A stretch of DNA of 8,523 nucleotides from Anaerolineae bacterium (GTDB taxonomy: Bacteria; Chloroflexota; Anaerolineae; 4572-78; J111): positions 1 to 8,523 of the forward strand of contig JAGRBY010000304.1 in NCBI GenBank assembly GCA_020433835.1, read 5' to 3'. The position numbers and the translations under genes are program-made. The notes under the pieces were generated by a model. That model was not told the origin of the DNA. It worked only from the letters and a program-made list of their open reading frames with translations, and searched no databases. This document shows positions 1 to 6,132 of this stretch, one piece after another. The first letter of the stretch is position 1; the number at the start of each line of letters is the position of its first letter.

Positions 1-1127
1 TTATAGGTAATATCCACATTATTGAGCTTCCATTTGAAAGCACCACCAAACTCTGCCGCCCGCAGGTAAGCATGCGTAGCCGCTTCATACAAAGCCGTTA
101 GCTCTTCCGCTATCGGTTGGCTGGTGGCCGGGTTAGTGCTGGTATGATTACTCCAGCCAAACTCGCCAAACACAATCGGATGGTCGGGAAAAGCCTGGCG
201 CAGCCCTTCAAGGGAGGCCGTGTTGGTATTAAAGCCGGCCAGTGATAAACTGGCGTAGTTATGATACTCTTGAAAATCCAAAATTCGGTTGGCGGGCAAG
301 GAGGCAAATTGCATCCAATTCCAACCCACGGTAACAAGCTGCTGACAGTCGGTGGCCCGAATCGGGTCAAGCCTGGCCCGTAGCCAGGAGTCGACGGTTT
401 TATCCATCACCTCGATAAAGGTGTACCAGGGTTCGGCTTCTTCTGAAAGCATAAAATCGACAAGGCTCGCGCCCTTGCCCTGGTTGATAAAATTGCCCGA
501 CGCCTGATCATACTCAAGGAAAAGACGTAAAGCGTTAATATAGTAATAAGCCTGGTCAGCATTAAGATGGCTTGGAATACTGCGATTCTTTTGCATTTCA
601 AGCGCTTCCTGGCGGCTCACGCGTTCGCCATAATAATCAACCAGTTGGCTGGTTTGTACGGCCGCCTCATAGCCGCTGGGGTAGATAGCGGCCACCAAAT
701 TGTAAAAGACAGGCTCATTTTCCAGATCATAGGCAAACACCGTCGGCACATCAAGATACCGCGCGGCAATTTTGGTATCCACTTGAGAAACATAAGCCAA
801 ATTGAGAGAATGCACATCATTAAATGTAAGCATCACTTTCAACGCATGGTCTTGAGCCAAAGAAAGGGCTTGGTCAAGCTTGGCAAAATTACCCTGCCGA
901 ATATCTTTATCGAGAGCCGAATGTACAAAAAGCCGAATAGAATTGAATCCGCAATCTTGCGCTTTGCGAAAATCGAGAGCGATCAGTTCTGGATCAAACA
1001 AATCCGCTTCCCACATTTTCCAAGCCCGATCAAAATAGCCGGCATAATTAGCCCCTAAGGCAAAAAAGGGATTATTTTGTGAGTCTAAAAAGTGACGTTT
1101 ATCTGCTGCGACTTTAATCAAGGCCAT
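1..1127 (-). CDS. GH5-like (clan GH-A) glycoside hydrolase, C-terminus beyond left edge
   Basis: The minus-strand frame stays open for 375 codons from ATG at 1127 to the window edge. The translation reads as a TIM-barrel retaining glycosidase. R65 lies in the strand-2 motif FNSIRLF, and DLENEP supplies the acid/base E138 after N137. EYHNY carries H289 and Y291, VFGEFGW supplies the nucleophile E322, and FKWKLN carries W366. These match the conserved Arg, Asn-Glu, His, Tyr, Glu and Trp of GH5. All strands through the eighth seem present, so only a short tail is probably missing. The start is firm: an in-frame TAA lies two codons upstream and GGAGG precedes the ATG. No signal peptide is visible (MALIKVAADKRHF), so the enzyme is probably cytoplasmic and may act on imported oligosaccharides. 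Substrate (beta-mannan, glucan or other) cannot be told. Another clan GH-A family is possible. Confidence 0.85.
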   Translation of the reverse strand, partial: MALIKVAADKRHFLDSQNNPFFALGANYAGYFDRAWKMWEADLFDPELIALDFRKAQDCGFNSIRLFVHSALDKDIRQGNFAKLDQALSLAQDHALKVMLTFNDVHSLNLAYVSQVDTKIAARYLDVPTVFAYDLENEPVFYNLVAAIYPSGYEAAVQTSQLVDYYGERVSRQEALEMQKNRSIPSHLNADQAYYYINALRLFLEYDQASGNFINQGKGASLVDFMLSEEAEPWYTFIEVMDKTVDSWLRARLDPIRATDCQQLVTVGWNWMQFASLPANRILDFQEYHNYASLSLAGFNTNTASLEGLRQAFPDHPIVFGEFGWSNHTSTNPATSQPIAEELTALYEAATHAYLRAAEFGGAFKWKLNNVDITY

Positions 1128-1138
1128 GGCTTAAAGCG

Positions 1139-1143
1139 CCTCC
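1139..1143 (-). promoter_or_regulatory. Ribosome binding site of the GH5-like gene
   Basis: GGAGG on the minus strand lies 11 bases before the ATG at 1127, slightly farther than usual. Together with the in-frame stop at 1131-1133 it fixes the start of the glycosidase gene. Confidence 0.6.
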
Positions 1144-1167
1144 AAACAATGGTGTTGTTATTTTGAT

Positions 1168-1313
1168 GGTAGTGTACACATATTGACTGATGACGCCCAA
1201 ACGGCTGTCATGCCCGAATGTTTTTGTCGGGCATCTATAGCTGCGACGGCTGGATTCCCGCTAAAAACATGCGAGAATGACATTCTCCTATCAGTCAACA
1301 GGTCGACACTACC
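1168..1313. mobile_element. MITE-like element with terminal inverted repeats and 8-bp target duplication
   Basis: A 146-bp non-coding element begins GGTAGTGT and ends ACACTACC. The two ends are inverted repeats matching at 20 of 24 positions, including a perfect inner block TTGACTGAT / ATCAGTCAA. It is flanked by a perfect 8-bp direct repeat, ATTTTGAT, at 1160-1167 and 1314-1321, as a transposition target duplication would be. It has no room for a transposase, so it would need one supplied in trans. Families known to make 8-bp duplications include IS1595, IS256 and IS66, but I cannot assign the ends to one. The left target repeat is 33 bases from the start codon of the glycosidase gene. The interior is a pair of inverted hairpins, listed separately. 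Confidence 0.85.
1206..1282. repeat. Inverted pair of hairpins inside the MITE
   Basis: The two ends of this 77-bp core begin TGTCAT and form inverted repeats matching at 24 of 30 positions. Each half is itself a hairpin. The left has stem ATGCCCGA (1210-1217) with TCGGGCAT (1227-1234), a perfect 8 bp around a 9-base loop. The right has ATTCCCGC (1254-1261) with GCGAGAAT (1271-1278), 7 of 8 bp, also around a 9-base loop. In the same orientation the loops are ATGTTTTTG and ATGTTTTTA. The ATTC(C/T)CGC arms recall the dispersed GTCATTCCCGC-type REP-like repeats common in bacterial genomes; that resemblance is from memory. Confidence 0.8.
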
Positions 1314-1321
1314 ATTTTGAT

Positions 1322-1566
1322 TTAGGGGAGGGTGGAACCAGTATATCATACTCTGCTATCAGGAACAATGCTTATCTTATGTTAATTTTACCCTACCTTG
1401 TTAAGATACACAAGCAAAAAGCAAATCACCAGGAATAACCCCTACTTTACGCCATTATAACAGTCTATTAGTACCCATTGGCTACCGACGTTGCCTTACA
1501 AATTTGCAAAATAGAACGAGATTATTGAAAATAATAATAGTGGATTAAGCGTCTCAGGGTATTATC
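1322..1566. other. AT-rich intergenic region upstream of the sensor kinase
   Basis: About 245 bases between the MITE target repeat and the kinase start contain no convincing ORF, RNA gene or terminator. The stretch is AT-rich, especially its last 70 bases, which include the small inverted repeat ATTATT-GAA-AATAAT (1521-1535). It presumably carries the promoter of the kinase gene. Confidence 0.6.
1504..1532 (+). promoter_or_regulatory. Weak candidate sigma70-type promoter for the sensor kinase
   Basis: TTGCAA (4 of 6 to the -35 consensus) lies 17 bases before GAAAAT (4 of 6 to the -10). The place, about 30 bases before the start codon, is reasonable, but the -10 lacks its first T and the region is AT-rich, so chance matches are likely. 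Confidence 0.25.
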
Positions 1567-2721
1567 ATGAAATCGGTTCTTCAAAGCAGCACAATCCTTA
1601 TCGTGGCAGATAGCACCAACCAACCCCATCTTCTTCAAGATTATTTGCGGGGATTTGGGCTTAACATCTTAGTCGCCAACTCAGGCGAAAACGGCATAGT
1701 ACTTGCCCGTGGCGCTCAACCCGATATCATCTTGCTCGATACGGTCCTGCCGGATCTAAGTGGCTTTGAAACGTGCAGCCACCTTAAAGACAACGAAGAA
1801 ACCCGCCGCATACCCATTATTTTCATGATGGGTTCAGGCAGCACCGTTGATAAAGTTCGCGGGCTTAGCCTGGGGGCAGTTGATTTTATTACCAAGCCTA
1901 TTCACTTTGAAGAACTCATTGCCCGGCTAAAAACGCATTTAACCATCCAAAATTTACAAAATGCGCTGGAAGAAAAAAATCAAATTCTGTACGCAGAAAT
2001 CAACCAACGTGAGGAACTCATCGCCGAACTCGATGCCTTTGCTCATACCGTAGCCCACGATCTTAAAAATCCTATTGGGGTTACCATGACCCACGCCCAA
2101 TTTCTCAACAAATACGGCAAAAAGCTGTCTGAGGATGAATTTCAAAAATACGCCAACACCATTGTCCAAAACGGCCAAAAGATGGTTAATATTATTGACG
2201 AGTTGCTTCTGTTAGCCAGCGTTCGCACGGAAAAAATTGCGCCCAAGCCTTTAAACATGGCCGAAATTGTCGAAGAAACCGAAGAGCGGCTGTCCTATCT
2301 CATTGCCGAAAACAAGGTCGATTTTGTCACTCCGCCCGAATGGCCTATCGCTTGGGGCCACGCGCCCTGGGTCGAAGAAATATGGGTCAATTACTGTAGC
2401 AACGCCATTAAATATGGCGGCCAACCGCCTAAAGTGGAGTTAGGCGCTACCATTCAAACAGACGACAGCATTAAATTCTGGGTGCGAGATAATGGCCTGG
2501 GCCTAACGCCCGAAGCCCAAGAAAATCTATTTATTCCCTTCAACCGGCTCAATCAGGTTGAAATTGATGGGCACGGGCTGGGCCTATCGATTGTACAGCG
2601 AATTGTCGATAAATTAGGTGGGCGGGTCGGGATCGAAAGCGAGGGCATTCCCGGCCGCGGCAGTATATTTAGCTTTTATCTGCCGCTTTATGATGCTACC
2701 CCATTTCCTCAAGAAAATTAA
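1567..2721 (+). CDS. Soluble REC-HisKA-HATPase sensor histidine kinase with atypical receiver
   Basis: This 384-residue protein has a receiver domain at about 8-125, a helical coiled-coil linker (about 126-155), HisKA at about 155-222 and a HATPase_c domain at about 225-375. The kinase core is intact. It has the H box AHDLKNP with phospho-acceptor H164, N box residues N275 and N279, G1 DNGLGL (308-313), the F-box-like FIPFNRL, G2 GHGLGL and G3 GRGS. The receiver keeps D58 and K110 (FITKP), but the first residue of the acidic pair is A14 (VADS) and the switch Thr/Ser position is M88 (IIFMMGS). No membrane segment is seen, so the kinase is cytoplasmic and its receiver is the likely input. AGGG (1556-1559) lies 7 bases before ATG. 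No partner regulator is encoded in the window, so its target is unknown. Confidence 0.92.
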   Translation: MKSVLQSSTILIVADSTNQPHLLQDYLRGFGLNILVANSGENGIVLARGAQPDIILLDTVLPDLSGFETCSHLKDNEETRRIPIIFMMGSGSTVDKVRGLSLGAVDFITKPIHFEELIARLKTHLTIQNLQNALEEKNQILYAEINQREELIAELDAFAHTVAHDLKNPIGVTMTHAQFLNKYGKKLSEDEFQKYANTIVQNGQKMVNIIDELLLLASVRTEKIAPKPLNMAEIVEETEERLSYLIAENKVDFVTPPEWPIAWGHAPWVEEIWVNYCSNAIKYGGQPPKVELGATIQTDDSIKFWVRDNGLGLTPEAQENLFIPFNRLNQVEIDGHGLGLSIVQRIVDKLGGRVGIESEGIPGRGSIFSFYLPLYDATPFPQEN

Positions 2722-2735
2722 CAGCCAGATTTTTA

Positions 2736-2751
2736 TTGTAAACGTTTACAA
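2736..2751. promoter_or_regulatory. Perfect 16-bp palindrome, LacI/CcpA-type operator candidate
   Basis: TTGTAAACGTTTACAA is a perfect inverted repeat centred on CG. Its inner 14 bases fit the cre-type consensus TGWAARCGYTWWCA at every position. It begins 15 bases after the kinase stop and ends 47 bases before the start of the next small gene, where an operator for the 2799-4841 gene group would be expected. No LacI-family regulator gene is in the window. The binding protein is inferred from the consensus only. Confidence 0.6.
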
Positions 2752-2798
2752 AAATGCGTACCCTAAAAAACTCTGAACTACGCCAAGGAGAAGATAGT

Positions 2799-3014
2799 AT
2801 GAGTTTAATACTTTCTGTAAGCAAACATCTTTCTATTGAACTACTCCCCGGAACGGACAAAAGCGAGCCGGCTTTGCGCCTTTTTATTCCCGATGACCCT
2901 GAACAAGCGTTTGTTGTCTTTCAATCGGAAATTCACCTTCTCCGAGACTCACTCATTGATGCCGGAGCACAACTCGCAAAGCTTGAAAAGCAAGCCCGAA
3001 AACTTAGAGATTAA
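2799..3014 (+). CDS. Small hypothetical protein, 71 residues
   Basis: I do not recognise this protein. The start at ATG 2799 is preferred over an in-frame ATG at 2754. AAGGAG (2785-2790) sits 8 bases before 2799, whereas 2754 lies almost on the operator-like palindrome and has no ribosome site. The product has a strand-rich N-terminal half (SLILSVSKHLSIELL, ALRLFIPDD) and a C-terminal charged helix, about 42-71, ending AKLEKQARKLRD. That helix could form a coiled coil. It has no signal peptide or membrane segment. It lies between the sensor kinase and an aldo/keto reductase, co-oriented with both, 79 bases before the reductase. A regulatory or protein-binding role is possible but unsupported. 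Confidence 0.6.
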   Translation: MSLILSVSKHLSIELLPGTDKSEPALRLFIPDDPEQAFVVFQSEIHLLRDSLIDAGAQLAKLEKQARKLRD

Positions 3015-3093
3015 ATTAGATCGATTGATCATTTCCAAGGTACTATCACCCTTTAAACTGCATAGCCTATAAAATAGTCACAAGGAGAGGATA

Positions 3094-4089
3094 TTGACTA
3101 CACGCAAATTAGGCACAACCCCGTTATCCGTCTCACCCATCGGTCTTGGCCTGGCGGCCCTGGGTCGGCCCGGTTACATTAACTTAGGCCACGCTACCGA
3201 CCTCAATCAAAATTACGATGTCGATGCTATGGAACAGCACACACACACCGTCCTCGACGCAGCCTGGGAGGCCGGCGTGCGTTATTTTGATGCGGCGCGA
3301 TCGTACGGTCGGGCCGAGCAATTTCTGGGCAGTTGGCTCAAAAATCGCGCCATTACCCCCAGCCAGGTTACCGTTGGCTCTAAGTGGGGCTACACTTACA
3401 CCGCCGCTTGGCAAATTGAGGCTGAAGACCACGAAATTAAAGAACACTCCCTGCCGGTACTCCAGCGTCAATGGCAAGAGACACAAAGCCATCTCAGCCC
3501 ATTCATAAAACTCTATCAAATTCATTCAGCCACACTGGAGAGCGGTGTTTTAGAAAATGAAGCGGTGCTGGCCGAACTGGCTCGCCTAAAACAATCCGGT
3601 TTGGCCATCGGCCTCTCGTTGAGCGGGCCACGCCAGGCCGATGTACTGCAACGGGCGTTAGAGGTAGAGTTCGATCAACAGCGCTTGTTTGATACCGTGC
3701 AAGCCACCTGGAATCTGTTGGAACCCTCGGCCGGCCCGATGTTGCAAGAGGCTCACCGCCAGGGGCTGGGCATCATTGTCAAGGAAGCCCTGGCCAATGG
3801 GCGCTTAACCTCACGCAACCAAAACCCCGCCTTCGCCGCCAAACGTGCCGTCTTAGAAACGGAAGCCCAACGCTTAGAAACCACACTCGATGCCCTGGCT
3901 CTGGCGGCAGTGCTGGCGCAATCTTGGGCCGGCGTTGTGTTAAGTGGCGCGGCTACTATCGAACACCTCACCGCCAATCTCAAAGCGCTAGACGTTGCCT
4001 GGGATGATGAAGCCGCCGCCCAATTGGCACCGCTGGCCGAAGCATCGGAGCAATACTGGCAAACCCGCTCGAATTTGGATTGGAACTAA
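3094..4089 (+). CDS. Aldo/keto reductase family oxidoreductase
   Basis: This 331-residue (beta/alpha)8-barrel protein should use NAD(P)H to reduce a carbonyl, or the reverse. The catalytic tetrad is visible: D66 in YFDAARSYG, Y71, K97 in VGSKWGY and H144 in YQIHSAT. The N-terminus (RKLGTTPLSVSPIGLGLAALG) and the late LSGAATIEHLTANL segment are typical of the family. The start is TTG, preceded by GGAG (3084-3087) six bases upstream; no nearby ATG fits the N-terminus. An insertion after strand 1 (LGRPGYINLGHATDLNQNYDVDAMEQ) resembles that of AKRs annotated as aldose or fucose dehydrogenases, but the substrate cannot be told. The next gene starts 14 bases after its stop, which suggests co-transcription with the pteridine-reductase-like SDR. 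Confidence 0.9.
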   Translation: MTTRKLGTTPLSVSPIGLGLAALGRPGYINLGHATDLNQNYDVDAMEQHTHTVLDAAWEAGVRYFDAARSYGRAEQFLGSWLKNRAITPSQVTVGSKWGYTYTAAWQIEAEDHEIKEHSLPVLQRQWQETQSHLSPFIKLYQIHSATLESGVLENEAVLAELARLKQSGLAIGLSLSGPRQADVLQRALEVEFDQQRLFDTVQATWNLLEPSAGPMLQEAHRQGLGIIVKEALANGRLTSRNQNPAFAAKRAVLETEAQRLETTLDALALAAVLAQSWAGVVLSGAATIEHLTANLKALDVAWDDEAAAQLAPLAEASEQYWQTRSNLDWN

Positions 4090-4103
4090 GGCCTCTCTAT
4101 TCA

Positions 4104-4841
4104 ATGGACATTCGTGGAAAAGTAGCGCTGGTTACGGGTGGTGCGGTGCGAATTGGCAAAGCGATGGCGTTGGGGTTGGCCGAACAGGGCTGCCATGTGG
4201 TTATCCACTACCATCATTCAGCCTCCGCCGCCCAGAAAACCGTCAACGAAATCGAGGCCCTGGGTGTTAAAGCCTGGTCGCTCGCCACCGACTTTAACAA
4301 CGAAGCGGCGGTTCAGGCGCTTATCCCCACCGTGTTGCAATCCACAGGCCGACTGGATATTCTCATCAACAATGCCTCGATCTTTCCCCGCGAGGATTTT
4401 TTTACCACCGCCGCCGCCTCATGGGATCAAAATATGGCGATCAATCTCAAAGCGCCCTTTTTATTGAGCCAAGCCTTTGCGGCGGCTCTGCCGGAGGATC
4501 GACCGGGAGCGATCATCAATATGCTCGACTCGATAGCGCTGCGTCCCAAAAATCATCACTTTTCATACACCCTCAGTAAAGTGGGCTTGGAAGGATTAAA
4601 CAGGGCCACAGCGTTTGCGTTGGCCGCCCGAAACATTCAAGTTAACGGCATCGCTTTAGGCACTATTCTGGCTGGTGATGAGACTGATGCAGCCGTCTTT
4701 GAGCGTATGGCAAAACGCACACCCATGCAGCATCCCGGCTCGGCTCACGCCGTTGTCAAAACACTGCTGTATCTTTTGCAGTCGGCGGAGTATGTTACCG
4801 GCGAAGTTATTCGGGTTGATGGCGGTCGACATTTGGTTTAA
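4104..4841 (+). CDS. Pteridine reductase (PTR1/FolM)-like short-chain dehydrogenase
   Basis: This 245-residue Rossmann-fold SDR has the nucleotide motif TGGAVRIG (11-18), whose Arg is the TGxxxRxG signature of PTR1/FolM enzymes and suggests NADPH. NNAS is at 89-92. The catalytic Y155-x3-K159 is present, and the position 13 before Tyr, Ser in most SDRs, is D142. The same Asp-Tyr-Lys arrangement is known for PTR1 (D181/Y194/K198 in Leishmania). The following LEGLNRA and the C-terminal YVTGEVIRVDGG fit as well. Reduction of pterins or another carbonyl compound is inferred. ATG 4104 is chosen because MDIRGKVALVTGG is the normal SDR beginning. A TTG at 4080 would add eight residues and overlap the upstream gene by 10 bases. 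The ribosome site is weak (AAGG at the upstream stop), so coupling to the preceding gene is likely. Confidence 0.85.
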   Translation: MDIRGKVALVTGGAVRIGKAMALGLAEQGCHVVIHYHHSASAAQKTVNEIEALGVKAWSLATDFNNEAAVQALIPTVLQSTGRLDILINNASIFPREDFFTTAAASWDQNMAINLKAPFLLSQAFAAALPEDRPGAIINMLDSIALRPKNHHFSYTLSKVGLEGLNRATAFALAARNIQVNGIALGTILAGDETDAAVFERMAKRTPMQHPGSAHAVVKTLLYLLQSAEYVTGEVIRVDGGRHLV

Positions 4842-4862
4842 TCGGAGGCCTTCAACCAATAT

Positions 4863-4891
4863 TTGCAATCCTCCCTACTAATAGGTACAAT
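4863..4891 (+). promoter_or_regulatory. Sigma70-type promoter for the tandem GNAT gene
   Basis: TTGCAA (4863-4868, 4 of 6) and TACAAT (4886-4891, 5 of 6) are separated by exactly 17 bases. They lie in the 116-base gap after the SDR gene. Transcription would begin near 4898 and leave a leader of about 60 bases before the TTG start. Confidence 0.5.
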
Positions 4892-4957
4892 ACCGACATC
4901 ATCGGGAAGTAAGCCTGAAATATCATACTCTATTAAAATTGAGTTTGAGACTGAAAG

Positions 4958-6028
4958 TTGATACGATCTTTTCATCTGCGAGACTCGCGGCTTGTAGCTC
5001 ACCTACAAAAGGCAGGGACGCCGCTTGATATTGAAGAGCAGTTAACACACCCCCGTTCTCCGTTGAGGTCGGTTTTTTTAGACACGTTTCTTTCTCCCCA
5101 GTCGGGACCATCAACATTTATTCTAAACCACCAAGATGAACAACATGGTAAGCAGCTCGGCCTGGCTCAGCTTAGAACACGCCCCGGTCGCCCTGAGCGT
5201 GATGTTGTGTTTATGTCGCCAACGCTCAACTCCGGCAACGGCAGCCACGCTATCTGGCAGCGTTTATTGGCTCATTTATGTGTCCAAACCGCCGAGTCCG
5301 GTACACTGCGCATCTATGCCCGATTACCGCTCCACACCGATGAACTCCAAATTTTCAAAAATGTAGGTTTTGTCGAATACAGCCAAGAGCATTTTTACCA
5401 ATTGGATCCCTCGGTCGACCGCACCGATATTCCGCCTAAATTGGAGCTGCGGCTGCAGCAGGCTAGCGATGGCTGGGGCTTGCAGAAACTGTACGCCACC
5501 TTAACCCCACGTGCCGTCCAGAATGCGGAAGGGTTGGCCCAGGGACAGTGGGAACTGTACCATCGAAGTTGGAATGCCCAAGGCCGACGTACCGGCTATG
5601 TGTGGGAATATGACGGCGATATTCTGGGCGCGCTGCACATTCGCAATGGAAAACGTGGCTATTCAATTAGAACGTTATTGCATCCCGATGCTTTAGACAA
5701 AGCTGAAGCTTTATGTCATGCGGCATTAAGGTTGACCGCAACCAAACCAAAATCGCCGGTTTACTTTATGTTTCGAGCCTATGAAGCCGGTTGGCAGCAT
5801 ATATTACCGATGTTTGGATTTAAACCGCTCACCAGTCAGGTATTGGTTACAAAACCGATGGCTGTGCGTGTTCGAGAAAAATCAAACAAACTTATTCCAA
5901 CGTTAGAAGCTACTCCCACTGAAGGAGCCGCTTCCACAACGATAATGTCACACGCCAAATCCAAAACGACAGTACCCAAAAATGGCTCAGCCCGTCGCAG
6001 CCGCAAAACAACGATACCGGTTCTTTAA
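4958..6028 (+). CDS. Tandem GNAT-fold acetyltransferase-like protein
   Basis: This 356-residue protein has two GNAT-like halves. The first (about 1-150) has an SGNGSHAIWQRLL segment (92-104) resembling the acetyl-CoA loop and helix, then the typical late motif IFKNVGFVEYSQEHFYQLD. The second (about 160-305) includes GYVWEYDGDILGALHIR and ends with the analogous MFGFKPLTSQVLVTKP. Neither half has a clear Q/RxxGxG/A motif, so catalytic activity is uncertain and the acceptor is unknown. The last 50 residues are Ser/Thr/Lys/Arg-rich and probably disordered (for example SARRSRKTT). The TTG start is the first available after an in-frame TGA six bases upstream, and MIRSFHLRDS fits the first GNAT strand. 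The ribosome site is poor. It has its own promoter and precedes the ATPase/tmk pair. Confidence 0.75.
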   Translation: MIRSFHLRDSRLVAHLQKAGTPLDIEEQLTHPRSPLRSVFLDTFLSPQSGPSTFILNHQDEQHGKQLGLAQLRTRPGRPERDVVFMSPTLNSGNGSHAIWQRLLAHLCVQTAESGTLRIYARLPLHTDELQIFKNVGFVEYSQEHFYQLDPSVDRTDIPPKLELRLQQASDGWGLQKLYATLTPRAVQNAEGLAQGQWELYHRSWNAQGRRTGYVWEYDGDILGALHIRNGKRGYSIRTLLHPDALDKAEALCHAALRLTATKPKSPVYFMFRAYEAGWQHILPMFGFKPLTSQVLVTKPMAVRVREKSNKLIPTLEATPTEGAASTTIMSHAKSKTTVPKNGSARRSRKTTIPVL

Positions 6029-6093
6029 CAATTCACCCATCGGCTATTATCTAAGTTGGCACTATTCAACCGATTATTCAATTCAAGCAAACG

Positions 6094-6099
6094 TATAAT
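6094..6099 (+). promoter_or_regulatory. -10 element upstream of the Ycf45-like gene
   Basis: A perfect TATAAT lies 33 bases before the proposed ATA start. No good -35 is found at 16-18 bases (CGATTA at 17), and there is no TG extension. A transcript from here would begin near 6106, which rules out the TTG at 6100 as its start codon. Confidence 0.45.
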
Positions 6100-6120
6100 T
6101 TGCTACATTTGCAATATTAC

Positions 6121-6125
6121 GGAGG
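6121..6125 (+). promoter_or_regulatory. Shine-Dalgarno site that points to an ATA start
   Basis: GGAGG is the only strong ribosome site in front of the ATPase gene. Seven bases downstream, in frame, is ATA at 6133. There is no ATG, GTG or TTG within 5-10 bases of it. The frame-opening TTG codons at 6100 and 6109 lie upstream of the site. Confidence 0.6.
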
Positions 6126-6132
6126 CATAAAA

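Noticed and set aside
567..1058. 163-codon plus-strand ORF opposite the glycosidase gene
   Set aside because: It is antisense to a frame with clear GH5 catalytic motifs, and its translation shows no recognisable domain.
1158..1349. 63-codon minus-strand ORF over the MITE
   Set aside because: It consists almost wholly of the inverted repeats and hairpins of the element, has no ribosome site and shows no protein-like pattern.
3068..3075. TATAAAAT before the aldo/keto reductase as a separate promoter
   Set aside because: No acceptable -35 lies 16-18 bases upstream and there is no extended -10, so an internal promoter is not supported.
3184..3525. 113-codon minus-strand ORF inside the aldo/keto reductase gene
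   Set aside because: It is antisense to a gene with a complete catalytic tetrad and has no independent support.
4844..4874. GGAGG ... CCTCC inverted repeat after the SDR gene as a possible terminator
   Set aside because: A 5-bp stem with a 21-base loop and no T-run is not a credible terminator, and it overlaps the better-supported promoter.
1343..4931. 12-bp direct repeat ATATCATACTCT at 1343-1354 and 4920-4931, both upstream of genes
   Set aside because: About two such 12-bp pairs are expected by chance in a window of this size, and the flanks do not match.
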